DNA from: Cepaea nemoralis
Taxonomy: Eukaryota > Mollusca > Gastropoda > Stylommatophora > Helicidae
Length of the DNA stretch: 64,000 bases
NCBI GenBank assembly: GCA_014155875.1
Contig: JACEFZ010004218.1
Span: 59,774-123,773, forward strand
Reading direction: 5' to 3'
Positions 47,831-60,298 of the stretch are shown here, piece by piece. The position numbers were made by a program, and so were the translations under genes. The stretch's first letter is position 1, and each line of letters starts with the position of its first letter. The notes under the pieces are model-generated. The model had not been told where the DNA came from. It worked only from the letters and a program-made list of their open reading frames with translations, and ran no database searches.

Positions 47831-50800
47831 TTGAGTCCAAAATCAACTCAAACGTTCTCTGACTACCTCTGTTTAGTCCGAGATGTTTTCAGCAAATGGA
47901 CTTCAGCAGCCAAAATTAACAAAAGTTATGATAAATTAGAAGATCTCATCATTCGAGATAAAGTCATTTCTTCTATCCCATCATCTTTTTCTAAGTTCTT
48001 ACAGGAGAATGAATGCACAAGTGTGGAAGAAATGGAAAGACGTGGGTCGGCCTATTATACGGCCAATAAACAGTGCTTTACCACTGAAGCTACTGACAGT
48101 AACTGGGTAGCAGCAGCCAACTATGAGAAAAACTATAGTAGGCAAAAACCAAACAGGCCTACCTCTGAGAAATTTAGACATTGCATTCATTGTAAATGTT
48201 CTCACCATTTGAACGAGATGTGCGATAAAAACCCAGGGTACCAAACATACTTGCAAAATATGGTAAACAGACAAGACAGAGAACGTAAATCGTTCAAAAG
48301 TTTACGTAAATGTTTTCTCTGCAAGGCTTACGGGCACCATCGCATGGATTGTAGAGGCAGGCATATGACCAACAAAGCCAATGCCGCCTTGTTCGATAGC
48401 TCAGCGTCAGAAGACGAAAATCCAGAAAAACATCCTGTAAATGCAGCACAGGCTTGTGATGTATTTAGTGCTAACAAATGCACTGTCTGTAATACCTTCT
48501 TTGAAAATGGTATCTTAACATGCGGGCACGCCATCCCTATTGCCAATGAGGAAGCTAACTTGGTAATAGACTCAAAAGGCAGATTAGACATCTATCACGG
48601 GTATGTTAATGGCAAGTTTGCTACAGTACTTCGCGACACCGGAAGTACACTTATTGGCCTGAAAACAACATTCATAACGCCTACAGACTATACAGGCAGA
48701 CACATCACATGTAGAACATTTTCAGGCAATATTGAAAAATATCCATTAGCTTGGGCATACATTGAAACACCATTCCTCACCGGGAAAGTAAAGGTCGCGG
48801 CACTTACAAACCCAGTGTGCGATATAATCATAGGAAATTTACCTGAGGTGAATGACAAACCTCATAACCATGACATAACATCACTATGTATTGATGATAA
48901 CACATCACCACCAAATGTCATCACTGAAAATGTCATATCACCTATTGAATGTATGTTAGCTAATGCAGCACTAAGTTCTCATCACATCATTGACGATATC
49001 ATTCCATCATCATCTGATGTCATTGAGTGTGTGAACGCAGTAACAAGAGCTACTGCTAGAGTGCAAGATGAAAGTAACCAAACTGAGGCTATACAAATGC
49101 TTAGCCCAGAATTACCACCTAGTGACTCTATGAAGGAAACATTCATAACAGCTCAAAAAGCTGATCCTTCACTGTCAAAGTACTTTGACCTGATCGGCAA
49201 AAAGGCAAGAGTAACCAAAAATGCGAAATGGCATTTTGCTTTACACAATGATATACTCACCAGGTATTACACCAGAGGTGACATTACAACAAAGCAAACT
49301 GTGTTGCCAACTACTTATCGCAAGCAAGCTTTACATCTTGCTCACGATATACCTTTTGCAGGTCATATGGCATATGTTAAAACCAGGTCAAGACTATTGA
49401 CACAGTTTCATTGGCCAAAATTTTGCAATGACATAAGAACATATTGCAGAAGTTGTGATACATGCCAGAAACTAGTAAAAAAAGGTAAACACCCACAGGC
49501 AAAGTTACAAGTCACTGACTTAGCCAGTCGACCTTTTGAAAAATTATCAGTTGACATTGTGGGCCCTCTTAGTCATACAACAACTAGAGGGAATAAATAT
49601 ATTCTAACTTTTATTGATCAATGTAGCCGCTGGCCAGAAGCTATTCCGCTAAAGAACATTACTGCCAATGACATCATGGAAGTGTTCTTCCATATCTTCT
49701 CCCGAATTGGGTTTCCAGATACTATCCAGTCTGATAGAGGCACTCAGTTTATTGCCGCATCGACCCAAGCTTTCACCAAAATGTTAGGAGTGAAGCAAGT
49801 CTTCAATAGCCCCTATCATCCTCACTCGAGCGGGATTATAGAAAAGCTTAATGGGGATCTGAAGCACATGCTTGCAAAAGTAACTCAAGATCACCCCAAT
49901 AACTGGGATGTATACTTACCAGCTGTCCTTTTTGCTTATCGCGAGGTACCACATTCTAGTACCGGTTTCTCTCCTTTTGAACTAATCTATGGTGCCAAAC
50001 CACGAGGCCCATTAACAATTTATCACCAAATGTTAACTGATTCTACTCCAGTACTGAAACCCATATCATCATTCGTGTATGTAACATCATTGCGTGAAAG
50101 GATTATTAAATCATGTGAAATTGCTAAAAATGCACTAAAACTATCTGGTGCTACTTACAGACAGTACGCAGACAAAGGTAACAGGACTATAACATTGACA
50201 CCTGGACAGGACGTTCTACTACTACTACCTAGTGACAGACAGCTACTGACTGATTCTTGGCAGGGACCTTTTAAAGTGACAAGACAAATCTCACCTGTGG
50301 ACTACGAAATCCTAATAAAAGACAAACACAAAATATTTCACATAAATATGCTAAGACCATACCACAACAGAGACAACGAACAAGACGATACGACAGCTTG
50401 CACCGTGATAATAGATCACGAAGATGACGATTCTAGCGACGAGATTCCAACACCTACATTAGACACGACAAACTGCTTGAAGGAGATCAAGATCAATCCA
50501 AACTTAAGTCAAGCAGAGACAAACAGTTGCAAACAGTTGATACAACAATACAACACCATCTTTTCAGACAACCCAGGACAAACAGAATTAGTACAGCATC
50601 ACATCACACTCACATCAAACACACCCATAAGATGCAGACCATACACCATACCATTACATTACAAGGAACAACTACATCAGGAAATCATCAACTTAGAAAA
50701 AAACAACATCATCAGACGATCCCTATCAGACTTCTCTTCACCCATGGTCATTGTACGCAAAAAGGACAACACAATACGACTTTGCATCGACTACAGAAAA

Positions 50801-50872
50801 CTGAACAAAATAACTGTTTTAGATCTTGAACCAATGGCAAACACTGACGATCTTCTGACAGAACTGACATGA
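47831..50872 (+). CDS. gag-pol: Element 3 Gag C-terminus, protease, integrase and RT N-terminus (polyprotein)
   Basis: This open frame of 1013 codons contains the following, in order. Residues 1-90 form the end of the Gag helical region (SDYLCLVRDVFSKW). CCHC zinc knuckles lie at 118-131 and 161-174, both with C-X2-C-X4-H-X4-C spacing. An aspartic protease has DTG at 269-271 and a DIIIGNL block at 331-337. The integrase zinc-binding domain has H505, H512, C542 and C545. The integrase core has D575, D635 and E671 with 35 residues between the last two. A GPF module lies at 812-814. RT lead-in blocks follow up to DYRKLN at 987-992. Integrase therefore precedes reverse transcriptase in one uninterrupted frame. 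All catalytic residues named are present. The ATG at 47831 is merely the first in this frame; translation probably starts at 47211. Confidence 0.93.
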   Translation: MSPKSTQTFSDYLCLVRDVFSKWTSAAKINKSYDKLEDLIIRDKVISSIPSSFSKFLQENECTSVEEMERRGSAYYTANKQCFTTEATDSNWVAAANYEKNYSRQKPNRPTSEKFRHCIHCKCSHHLNEMCDKNPGYQTYLQNMVNRQDRERKSFKSLRKCFLCKAYGHHRMDCRGRHMTNKANAALFDSSASEDENPEKHPVNAAQACDVFSANKCTVCNTFFENGILTCGHAIPIANEEANLVIDSKGRLDIYHGYVNGKFATVLRDTGSTLIGLKTTFITPTDYTGRHITCRTFSGNIEKYPLAWAYIETPFLTGKVKVAALTNPVCDIIIGNLPEVNDKPHNHDITSLCIDDNTSPPNVITENVISPIECMLANAALSSHHIIDDIIPSSSDVIECVNAVTRATARVQDESNQTEAIQMLSPELPPSDSMKETFITAQKADPSLSKYFDLIGKKARVTKNAKWHFALHNDILTRYYTRGDITTKQTVLPTTYRKQALHLAHDIPFAGHMAYVKTRSRLLTQFHWPKFCNDIRTYCRSCDTCQKLVKKGKHPQAKLQVTDLASRPFEKLSVDIVGPLSHTTTRGNKYILTFIDQCSRWPEAIPLKNITANDIMEVFFHIFSRIGFPDTIQSDRGTQFIAASTQAFTKMLGVKQVFNSPYHPHSSGIIEKLNGDLKHMLAKVTQDHPNNWDVYLPAVLFAYREVPHSSTGFSPFELIYGAKPRGPLTIYHQMLTDSTPVLKPISSFVYVTSLRERIIKSCEIAKNALKLSGATYRQYADKGNRTITLTPGQDVLLLLPSDRQLLTDSWQGPFKVTRQISPVDYEILIKDKHKIFHINMLRPYHNRDNEQDDTTACTVIIDHEDDDSSDEIPTPTLDTTNCLKEIKINPNLSQAETNSCKQLIQQYNTIFSDNPGQTELVQHHITLTSNTPIRCRPYTIPLHYKEQLHQEIINLEKNNIIRRSLSDFSSPMVIVRKKDNTIRLCIDYRKLNKITVLDLEPMANTDDLLTELT

Positions 50873-51911
50873 CGCTAAGTTCTTTACGACGCTTGACATG
50901 TCTAAAGGTTACTGGCAGATTGCTGTACATGAAGACAGCAGACATCTAACAGCTTTCGCCACGCCTTGGGGACTGTACGAATGGTGCAAACTTCCATTTG
51001 GGCTAGTCAATGCCCCAGCCACATTCGTACGCATGACTACGACTCCTCCTATCTGACATTCCTAATATCATTTGTTATATTGACGACATCTGTGTCCATA
51101 CAGAGACAATGACGGAACATATAAAGACACTAGAACAAACACTAGAACGTATCAGACAGCACGGACTGACAGTGAAGCCTTCAAAGGTGAGCATGGCTTA
51201 CCAAGAGATATCATTTTTGGGGTACAGAATATCCAATGGCTTTGTCATGACAGACAACAAAATTGTCTCCAAAATTCTAAAACTGTCACTTCCAACAAAT
51301 AAGAAACAAGTCCGCAGCTTGCTGGGACTTATCAACTATTACAGGAATTTTATTCCTGATTTTTCAGAACTGACCGAGGTTTTTCTAACTTACTAACTAA
51401 GGATAAGCCTGAAAAAGTTGTACACGATGAATGCCTACGAAATGCATTTCATAAAGTTTTGGCATACTTTTCTGATAAGAACTCGAATAATCTCATCCTT
51501 AAATTGCCCAACATCCATTTACCTTTCAGATTGAGAACAGATGCTAGCTCCGTTGCGATTGGGGCAGTCCTGTTGCAGGAATACAACAACATCCTGCATC
51601 CCATTTGTTTCATATCAAGAAAACTAAGGCCTCGAGAGCGTGCATGGTCCATTCCGCAATTAGAGGCACTGGCCTTAGTAGAAAGTGTGACGAAGCTATC
51701 CAGATACCTTCTAGGACGTCACTTTATCATCGAAACTGACAACAGTCCATTACGGTATATAAATGCCGGAGTACCATCCAATAATATGATTGCTCGCTGG
51801 TCCTTGAAGCTTCAAAATTACAGTTTCGAAGTTCGTCACATTCCCGGCAGAATCAATACAATTGCCGATCTTTTGTCCCGTTGTCCGACCGACCCAGTAA
51901 GCAATGTCTGA
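50873..51911 (+). pseudogene. pol: Element 3 reverse transcriptase palm and RNase H (frameshifted)
   Basis: Continues the polyprotein after a one-base shift near 50868. AKFFTTLDMSKGYWQI holds the first RT aspartate, then come LPFGLVNAPATFVRM, a second shift near 51040, YIDD at about 51078-51089, and ISFLGYRISNG with QVRSLLGLINYYRNFIP. A third shift follows near 51378. RNase H lies in the last frame (51459-51911) with LRTDASS, QLEALAL and ETDNSPLRYI, ending at IADLLSRCPTD. The element ends its coding here, 1.4 kb before the 3' LTR. The breaks are all small length changes, and the catalytic residues are retained. Similarity to element 1 in the same region is clear (QVRSLLGL and YIDDICVH are shared). 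Confidence 0.9.
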
Positions 51912-53326
51912 GTGCACTGTGTACTATTACACTCAGACCAACACAGCCACCAATGAGTGAAATTTTGTTGCTATTCACCTACTGTGTAAGGTCTATAATT
52001 GAAATTGTGATACGGTTAAAAACCGACATGTATAATATACTTATTTTAATTAAGCCATGTAATGAGTGTAGTATAATTGTGTAGTGTGTGTTAGAAAGAG
52101 AACATTATTAATTGTAAATATACACCAAGAACAGTGTCACAGACGCTTAACCACTTACCAGAAGCGAACTTTACCATTTAACAGTGACAGCTGTGTGTGA
52201 ATTTCTTCACCGTGATATTTTAACGACATGTGCAAATGTGGACTGAACAGTGACTTCTACACCACCTCTGCATCGAATTTAATCCAAAACATCAGAAATA
52301 AGAACAGTCGATCATTATCCAGAAGTTGTGAACACATCGGAAATAAGAACATTCCATCATAATCCGAAAGTTGTGATACTATAACATCAGACTCGAACTT
52401 TGAGAACATTTTACTATCCGTTACGAAATAAAACCGGAGCATTTGTGTTCAGACAGTGTAACAGCAACTAAATTTTGCGTTTCGTGTGTATTTCCGGTGT
52501 AATTTAAAAAGTATAGCAAAATTAGCAGACGATATACAAATATTCAAAAACTTATGACGATTGTAAAATCCTTTTGAATCTATAAAATATAATACACCAA
52601 TTGGGTACTTATTTATTTTGATAAGTGTAATCTTAGAATCATATCTTGATTAATGTATTCATATTACCGACTTTTTCTCGTTAATATGAAGAAACGTCAA
52701 GCAATGACGCTAAGAAATTAAATAATTATTGTAATTTATTGAATTTCTTGAATGTCAAAATTACTTCCCTTGCATTTATGAATTACACCAAGGGCCATAA
52801 TTTGAAACATATTCATTAATGTGTATTGTATAAATAGACATTTTGTTGCTCAAACGGCTAACACAGCGGGTAGGCGTCCACCAAGCATGACATAGAGCTG
52901 CCAACATTGCAAACCAACATAAAAGCTCCTGGCCAAATGAGGTCAGAGTTTGATTGTTTAATACGACTCAAACAAAGTCGTATTTCAGTCTGGCTAGATG
53001 GCTGTTGCAAAACAACCATATTATTACGTTTTTTTCAAATTGCTGCGAGGTAGATGCGAGAAGCTGGTACTACTGATCTGACTGGGTATTATTGCAATGA
53101 AGGTAACCAGGCATCAGGGGGATGAAACCTGATTTGTGTTAAAAGTTGTACTTCATTTGTCATTTCAATGCAACTTACATTTTTTGTATATATTTCTATG
53201 CCATATATGTATTTTCATGCATAACAAAGGGAAAGGGTAGTCTCTGACATGAAGTTAACACTACCCCAGTATATACATACATCATGAATGAAAGATGGCA
53301 TCTTTCATTGAGGTACCCGGGGAGAA
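51912..53326 (+). other. 3' non-coding region of element 3
   Basis: 1.4 kb, AT-rich, with no domain. An inserted envelope-like gene is absent. It ends in the polypurine tract ggtacccggggagaa. Confidence 0.65.
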
Positions 53327-53793
53327 TGTCAGAGCCTAACATGGTATAGCTATGCAGCAACATCGTTACGACACCCGGCGGACAAGAATTGTCGGCTGGC
53401 AAGATTGTTACCTGACACGCGACCAGCGGTCAGGCTGACGACACACGCACGCAGGCCACGTGACACCACGCGAGGCAGTGGGCAGTTTGCGTGCTAGCCT
53501 CAGACCGAGCTGGGACTTCAGACTATAAGGACATGTGTGATGAAAGCAAGGCGTTTGTGTGGATCTCTGTGGTTGAAAGCCGAACGACTGATATCTTGAG
53601 CGTCAGACCTATGAGCTGTATTGTGGTTGTGAGCGTCGTGAGTTATATATTGTAGATTGTTGTAATTATCGTTCTGTATTTAATGTGGCAATAAATCCAT
53701 AGAACGTTATGTCGTTGTGTCTTACGTCGAATCACATTATACTTGTACTGTCTCACCCGTGTTAGCTAACGAGCCAATTATAAGATCCTGACA
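53327..53793 (+). repeat. 3' LTR of element 3 (467 bp)
   Basis: Differs from the 5' LTR at gactATaag (GG in the 5' LTR), atcacAttat (G) and gccaaTtata (A). Confidence 0.94.
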
Positions 53794-54300
53794 TGTGGTA
53801 AAAATTTATGTACTGGTTCATGTGTGGTACATTTATGTAACGGTTCATGTGTGGTAAACATTTATGTACTGGTTCATGTGTGGTAAACATTTATGTACTG
53901 GTTCATGTGTGGTAAACATTTATGTACTGGTTCATGTGTTGTACATTTTATTTTACGGTTCATGTATGGTAAACAATTATGTACTGGTCCATGTGTGGTA
54001 AACATTTATGTACTGGTTCATGTGTGGTAAACATTTATGTACTGGTTCATGTGTGGTAAACATTTATGTACTGGTTCATGTGTGGTACATTTTATTTTAC
54101 GGTTCATGTATGATAAACAATTATGTACTGGTTCATGTGTGGTACATTTTATTTTACGGTTCATGTATGGTAAACAATTATGTACTGGTTCATGTGTGGT
54201 ACATTTTATTTTACGGTTCATGTGTGGTAAACAATTATGTACTGGTTCATGTGTGGTAAACAATTATGTATTCGTTGATGTGTAGTAAACAGTTATGTGA
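53794..54300. repeat. 29-bp minisatellite, second segment
   Basis: Continues the array cut by element 3. Larger composite units of about 64 bp appear from 53940 (gtggtacattttattttacg, then gttcatgtatggtaaac, then aattatgtactggttcat). This is why some frames look long. Confidence 0.92.
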
Positions 54301-54381
54301 CCGCTGAGTGAACTAAAAAAGAATGTTAGATTCATACAAGAGACAACATTGCAGTTATAAACATATTTCAGGCGAACGAAA
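54301..54381. other. Short unassigned spacer
   Basis: About 80 bp between the minisatellite and the purine tract, with no recognised content. Confidence 0.4.
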
Positions 54382-54768
54382 GAAGAAGAAGAAGAAGAAG
54401 AAGAAGAAGAAGAAGAAGAAGAAGAAGAAGAAGAAGAAGAAGAAGAAGAAGAAGAAGAAGAAGAAGAAGAAGAAGAAGAAGAAGAAGAAGAAGAAGAAGA
54501 AGAAGAAGAAGAAGAAGAAGAAGGAGGAGGAGGAGGAGGAGGAGGGAGGAGGAGGAGGAGGAGGAGGAGGAGAAGAAGAAGAAGAAGAAGAAGAAGAAGA
54601 AGAAGAAGAAGAAGAAGAAGAAGAAGAAGAAGAAGAAGAAGAAGAAGAAGAAGAAGAAGAAGAAGAAGAAGAAGAAGAAGAAGAAGAAGAAGAAGAAGAA
54701 GAAGAAGAAGGAGGAGGAGGAGGAGGAGGAGGAGGAGGTGGAGGAGGAGAAGAAGAAGAAGAAGAAGA
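54382..54768. repeat. (GAA)n/(GGA)n purine tract
   Basis: Almost pure purine on the plus strand for about 390 bp: GAA blocks separated by GGA blocks at 54523-54570 and 54710-54748. Poly-lysine, poly-glutamate and poly-serine frames here are artefacts. Confidence 0.96.
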
Positions 54769-56784
54769 ACGAACGAACAAACGAACAGACTTTATTTTCA
54801 AAGGGTAACAAATTGGGCACGCAGGCCCGTCTTACATTCGGCCCTTCCAATCACTCATCTTTCTTTCATCAACAGTGCATAGGAAAAAAACATTGTCAAA
54901 TGAATTTTGTAAACATAAACAATGCATATTACTATGTTATGAGACACATCCACCACCCACCCACACATCCCCCATTCACTCCAACTCCCCCACCCAACCA
55001 CACACACATACAATACATTCCCCCACCCATCCACCACATCCCTACACCTACACATCTCCCCGCCCACACACACCTCTCACCCACCACACATCCCATCCAC
55101 CCACACCCCAAGCACACATACATTCAATAACCCACACATCCCCCACCTACACACATCTCCCCACCCACTCACATATCCTCTACCCGTCCCATTTCCCACC
55201 AACAATCACTCATCCAATATCCTCCTCCACCCACACACCTCCAACCACTCAACCAAACACATATTCCTCAGCCACACACACATCTCCCCGTCAACTCACA
55301 TATTCCGCACCTACCCACACACAAATTCCGCACTCACCAACATAATCTCCCATCTCCCCCAGCACACTCACAGATCCCGAGCCCACACCTGCAAACATCC
55401 CCCACCATCTCCTAACCTGCACACACTCACCCACCCACATATCCTCTACCCACCCACACATCCTCTACCCACCCATCCCCCAACCAACATCCCTTAACCA
55501 CACACCCTTACTCATATACATTCACCCACCCACACATCCTCTACCCAACCACACATCCTCCACCCAACCACACATCCTCCATCCACCCATTCCCCCAGAC
55601 ACACATACCTTAACCACACACCCCTACCCATATACACACACATCCCCACCCACGCACAATCTCCCCACCCATACAAACATCCCTCACACACATCCCCATT
55701 CACCAACACATTCCCCATTCACAAACACACACCTCCCATCCACGCACACACAACCCATACATTCATCCCCTCACACATCCCTAGTCACACGTACTTATCC
55801 CTCAACCACTAACACCCACACATCCCTTACCCACTCATCAACACATACATCTCCTATCTACCCACCCACACTCACACATCCTAACCACCCATCCCCCTAC
55901 CTCACACACATCCTTCACCCACCCACAAACCCAACCACACCTGCACCCACCCACACAAACATCATTTATCCACACCCAGCTCCCCTCCCACACAATACCA
56001 CACCCACACACATCCCAAAGACACATCCCTCACCCACACACACATCTATCCACACATCTCTTACCCATCCACACATCCCCCAACTACAATCACCCTCACT
56101 ACCCACACATACATCCTCCATCCAGCCACACACACCCCCACCCAGCCAGACATATCCCCTACCCACATCTCCAAATCCATCACCCACACCCATCACGCAC
56201 CCTCCCCCAACCCACAACATCCCCCACACACATTCACCCACACATCTCTCACCCACACACACTCCCCACCATCCTCCCAAACATCCCACACCCATACACA
56301 TCCCTCACCCACACACACATCCCCAAACCCACAACCACCCCCACCTGCACACATCTGCCACCCACCACATATCTCCCCACCCACACATATACCCCCACCC
56401 ATCCCATAACCCACCATCAATCATCCACCAACATAACCGCCTCCACCCACTCACCCACAACCACCTAGACAAACACACATCCCCACCCAAAAACACATCT
56501 CCCCATACACCCATACATCTCGCACGCACCCACACACAAATCCCACACCCACCCACACACAAATCCCCCACACACCCACACAAACCCACCCGCCCACCCA
56601 CACATCCTGAGCCCACCCACACACATCACGAATCCACCCACACACACATCCCCCGATCCCCCCAACCTACTATTATGATCAAACTCCCACACTTTACACA
56701 CACATACAGTGACGATTGTCGTGAGCATTTCGTAAAATTGTAAAGAAAATGGAGAAAAATTGTACATATACATTTTGTAACTTA
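54769..56784 (-). mobile_element. Family E retroposon, copy 1 (about 2.0 kb)
   Basis: Read on the minus strand, the copy begins TAAGTTACAAAATG, has about 110 bp of unique sequence with tcaccactg-like content, then about 1.7 kb of degenerate G/T-rich repeat (complement of CCCACACATCC). It closes with about 170 bp of unique 3' sequence containing acgggcctgcgtgcccaatt, an AATAAA and a (GTTC)n tail. After the tail comes (TTC)n. No protein frame is believable, and the long valine/glycine/tryptophan frames reflect the GT repeat. The same order recurs at 57656-59890, and the 3' end recurs at 11495-11682. Confidence 0.75.
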
Positions 56785-57045
<261 letters not shown>

Positions 57046-57655
57046 GAAGAAGAAGAAGAAGAAGAAGAAGTAGAAGAAGAAGAAGAAGAAGAAGAAGAAG
57101 AAGAAGAAGAAGAAGAAGAAGAAGAAGAAGAAGAAGAAGAAGAAGAAGAAGAAGAAGAAGAAGAAGAAGAAGAAGAAGAAGAAGAAGAAGAAGAAGAAGA
57201 AGAAGAAGAAGAAGAAGGAGGCGGAGGCGACGGCGACGGCGACGACGACGACAACGAAGAAGAAGAAGAAGAAGAAGAAGAAGAAGAAGAAGAAGAAGAA
57301 AGAAGAAGAAGAAGAAGAAGAAGAAGAAGAAGAAGAAGAAGAAGAAGAAGAAGAAGAAGAAGAAGAAGAAGAAGGAGGCGGAGGCGACGGCGACGGCGAC
57401 GACGACGACAACGAAGAAGAAGAAGAAGAAGAAGAAGAAGAAGAAGAAGAAGAAGAAGAAGAGAAGAAGAAGAAGAAGAAGAAGAAGAAGAAGAAGAAGA
57501 AGAAGAAGAAGAAGAAGAAGAAGAAGAAGAAACAGTAGAAGAAGAAGAAGAAGAAGAAGAAGAAGAAGAAGAAGAAGAAGAAGAAGAAGAAGAAGAAGAA
57601 GAAGAAGAAGAAGAAGAAGAAGAAGAAGAAAAAGAAGAAGAAGAAGAAGAACGAA
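57046..57655. repeat. (GAA)n purine tract with GGAGGCGGAGGCGACGGC inserts
   Basis: About 610 bp of GAA repeats. A GC-rich insert (ggaggcggaggcgacggcga followed by GAC repeats) occurs twice, at about 57216 and 57374, showing an internal duplication of about 158 bp. Confidence 0.95.
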
Positions 57656-59890
57656 CGAACGAACGAACGAACGAACAGACTTTATTTTCAAAGGGTAACA
57701 AATTGGGCACGCAGGCCCGTCTTACATTCGGCCCTTCCAATCACTCATCTTTCTTTCATGAACAGTGCATAGGAAAAAAACATTGTCACATGAATTTTGT
57801 AAACATAAACAATGCATATTACTATGTTATAAGACACATCCACCACCCACCCACACATCCCCCATTCACTCCAACTCCCCCACCCAACCACACACACATA
57901 CAATACATTCCCCCACCCATCCACCACATCCCTAATCATCTCCCCACCCATACACACCTCTCATCCACCACACATCCCATCCACCCACACCCCAAGCACA
58001 CATACATTCAATAACCCACACATCCCCCACCTACACATCTCCCCACCCACTCACATATCTTTTACCCGTCCCATTTCACACCAACAATCACTCACCCAAT
58101 ATCCTCCTCCACCCACACACCTCCAACCACCCAACCAAACACACATTCATCAGCCACACACACATCTCCCCGTCAACTCACATATTCCGCACCTACCCAC
58201 ACACAAATTCCGCACTCACCCACATAATCTCCCATCTCCCCCAGCCCACTCACTTATTCCGAGCCCACACTTACAAACATCCCCCACCATCTCCTAACCT
58301 GCACACACTCACCCACCCACATATCCTCTACCCACCCACACATCCTCTACCCACACATCCCCCAACCAAACATCCCTTAACCACACACCCTTACTCATAT
58401 ACAATCACCCACCCACACATCCTCTACCCAACCACACATCCTCCACCCAACCACACATCCTCCATCCACCCATTCCCCCAGCCACACATCCCTTAACCAC
58501 ACACCCTTACCCATATACACACCCACGCACAATCTCCCCACCCATACAAACATCCCTTACACACATCCCCACCCACCAACACATTCCCCATTCACAAACA
58601 CACACCTCCCATCCACGCACACACAACCCATACATTCATCCCCTCAAACATCCCTAGACACACGTACTTATCCCTCAACCACTAACACCCACACATCCCT
58701 TACCCACTCATCAACACATACATCTCCTATCTACCCACCCACACTCACACATCCCAACCACCCATCTAAGCAAACATCCCCCACCCTCACACACATCATT
58801 CACCCACCCACAAACCCAACCACACCTTCACCCACCCACACAAACATCATTTATCCAGACCCAGCTCCCCTCCCACACAATACCACACCCACACACATCC
58901 CAAAGACACATCCCTCACCCACACACACATCTATCCACATATCTCCTACCCATCCACACATCCCCCAACTAGTCACCCTCACTACCCACACATACATCCT
59001 CCATCCAGCCACACACACCCCCACCCAGCCAGACATATCCCCCACCCACACACACATCTCCAAATCCATCACCCACACTCATCACGCACCCCTCCCCCAA
59101 CCCACACAGATCCCCCACACACATTCACTCACACATCTCTCACCCACACACACTCCCCACCCATCCACTCAAACATCCCACACCCACATACACATCCCCA
59201 AACCCACAACCACCCCCATCTGCACACATCTCCCACCCACCACATATCCCCACACCCACATCTCCCCACCCACACATATACCCCCACCCATCCCATAAAC
59301 CCACCATCAATCATCCACCAACATATCCTCCTCCACCCACTCACCCACAACCACCTAGACAAACACACATCCCCACCCACAAACACATCTCCCCATACAC
59401 CCATACATCTCGCACGCACCTACACACAAATCCCCCACCCACCCACACAAACCCACCCAAACCCACAACCACCCCCACCTGCACACATCTCCCACCCACC
59501 ACATATCCCCACACCCACATCTCCCCACCCACACATATACCCCCACCATCGCATAACCCACCATCAATCATCCACCAACATATCCTCCTCCACCCACTCA
59601 CCCACAACCACCTAGACAAACACACATCCCCACTCACAAAACACATCTCCCCATACACCCATACATCTCGCACGCACCTACACACAAATCCCCCACCCAC
59701 CCACACAAACCCACCCCGCCCACCCACACACATCACGAATCCACCCACACACACATCCCCGATCCCCCAACCTACTATTATGATCAAACTCCCACACTTT
59801 ACACACACATACAGTGACGATTGTCGTGAGCATTGTCGCAAAATTGTAAAGAAAATGGAGAAAAATTGTACATATACATTTTGTAACTTA
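57656..59890 (-). mobile_element. Family E retroposon, copy 2 (about 2.2 kb)
   Basis: Same structure as 54769-56784 and about 95 percent similar by eye. It is longer because a block of about 260 bp near its 5' end is tandemly duplicated (ccacacatatacccccacc at about 59271 and again at about 59531). Its 5' end meets another GAA tract directly at 59891. Confidence 0.75.
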
Positions 59891-59981
59891 GAAGAAGAAG
59901 AAGAAGAAGAAGAAGAAGAAGAAGAAGAAGAAGAAGAAGAAGAAGAAGAAGAAGAAGAAGAAGAAGAAGAAGAAGAAGAAG

Positions 59982-60048
<67 letters not shown>

Positions 60049-60095
60049 AGAAGAAGAAGAAGAAGAAGAAGAAGAAGAAGAGAAGAAGAAGAAGA
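59891..60095. repeat. (GAA)n purine tract, third
   Basis: About 205 bp of GAA with rare GTA and GGA interruptions. It might be the tail of a further, lost family E copy. Confidence 0.94.
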
Positions 60096-60137
60096 AGACG
60101 AGATATGTAACGATTCGGGTGTAGTAAGTAGTTTTGT

Positions 60138-60298
60138 AAAGGTTTATGTATGGTAAACAATTATATACTGGTTCATGTGTGGTAAACAATTACTTATTGC
60201 TCATATGTGATAATCAACTGCCTATATGATTGTTCATGTGTGATAAACAACTGCCTATATGATTGTTCATATGTGGTAAACAACTGCCTTTTTGTTTG
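60138..60298. repeat. 33/29-bp minisatellite, last segment
   Basis: Units ggtaaacaattatatactgg, then catatgtgataatcaactgc with ctatatgattgtt, show that the array at 38788-54300 resumes after the family E block. Its last unit ends tttgtttgtgtggta and leads straight into the 45-bp array. Confidence 0.88.

Larger units (their letters stand above)
45883..53793 (+). mobile_element. LTR retrotransposon 3: Gmr1-type Ty3/gypsy, nearly complete (7.9 kb)
   Basis: Two 467-bp LTRs (45883-46349 and 53327-53793) start TGTCAGAGCC and end ATCCTGACA. The target duplication TGTGG (45878-45882 and 53794-53798) is perfect. TGGGTTGCTCGTCC, shortly inside the left LTR, resembles the primer site of element 2, and CCCGGGGAGAA precedes the right LTR as polypurine tract. 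The internal order is gag, two zinc knuckles, protease, integrase, reverse transcriptase, RNase H. In ordinary Ty3/gypsy elements integrase comes last; integrase before RT in a Ty3-type sequence is the defining trait of the Gmr1 lineage. No envelope frame is present. The LTRs differ at only about four sites, so the insertion is young, yet the coding region has several one-base shifts. Confidence 0.93.

Noticed and set aside
51912..53326. A possible envelope gene in element 3
   Set aside because: No open frame of adequate size, signal peptide or membrane segment is present, so the element has no envelope gene.
54875..56773. Tryptophan/glycine/valine-rich or threonine/proline/histidine-rich frames
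   Set aside because: These are translations of the CCCACACA-type repeat core of family E.
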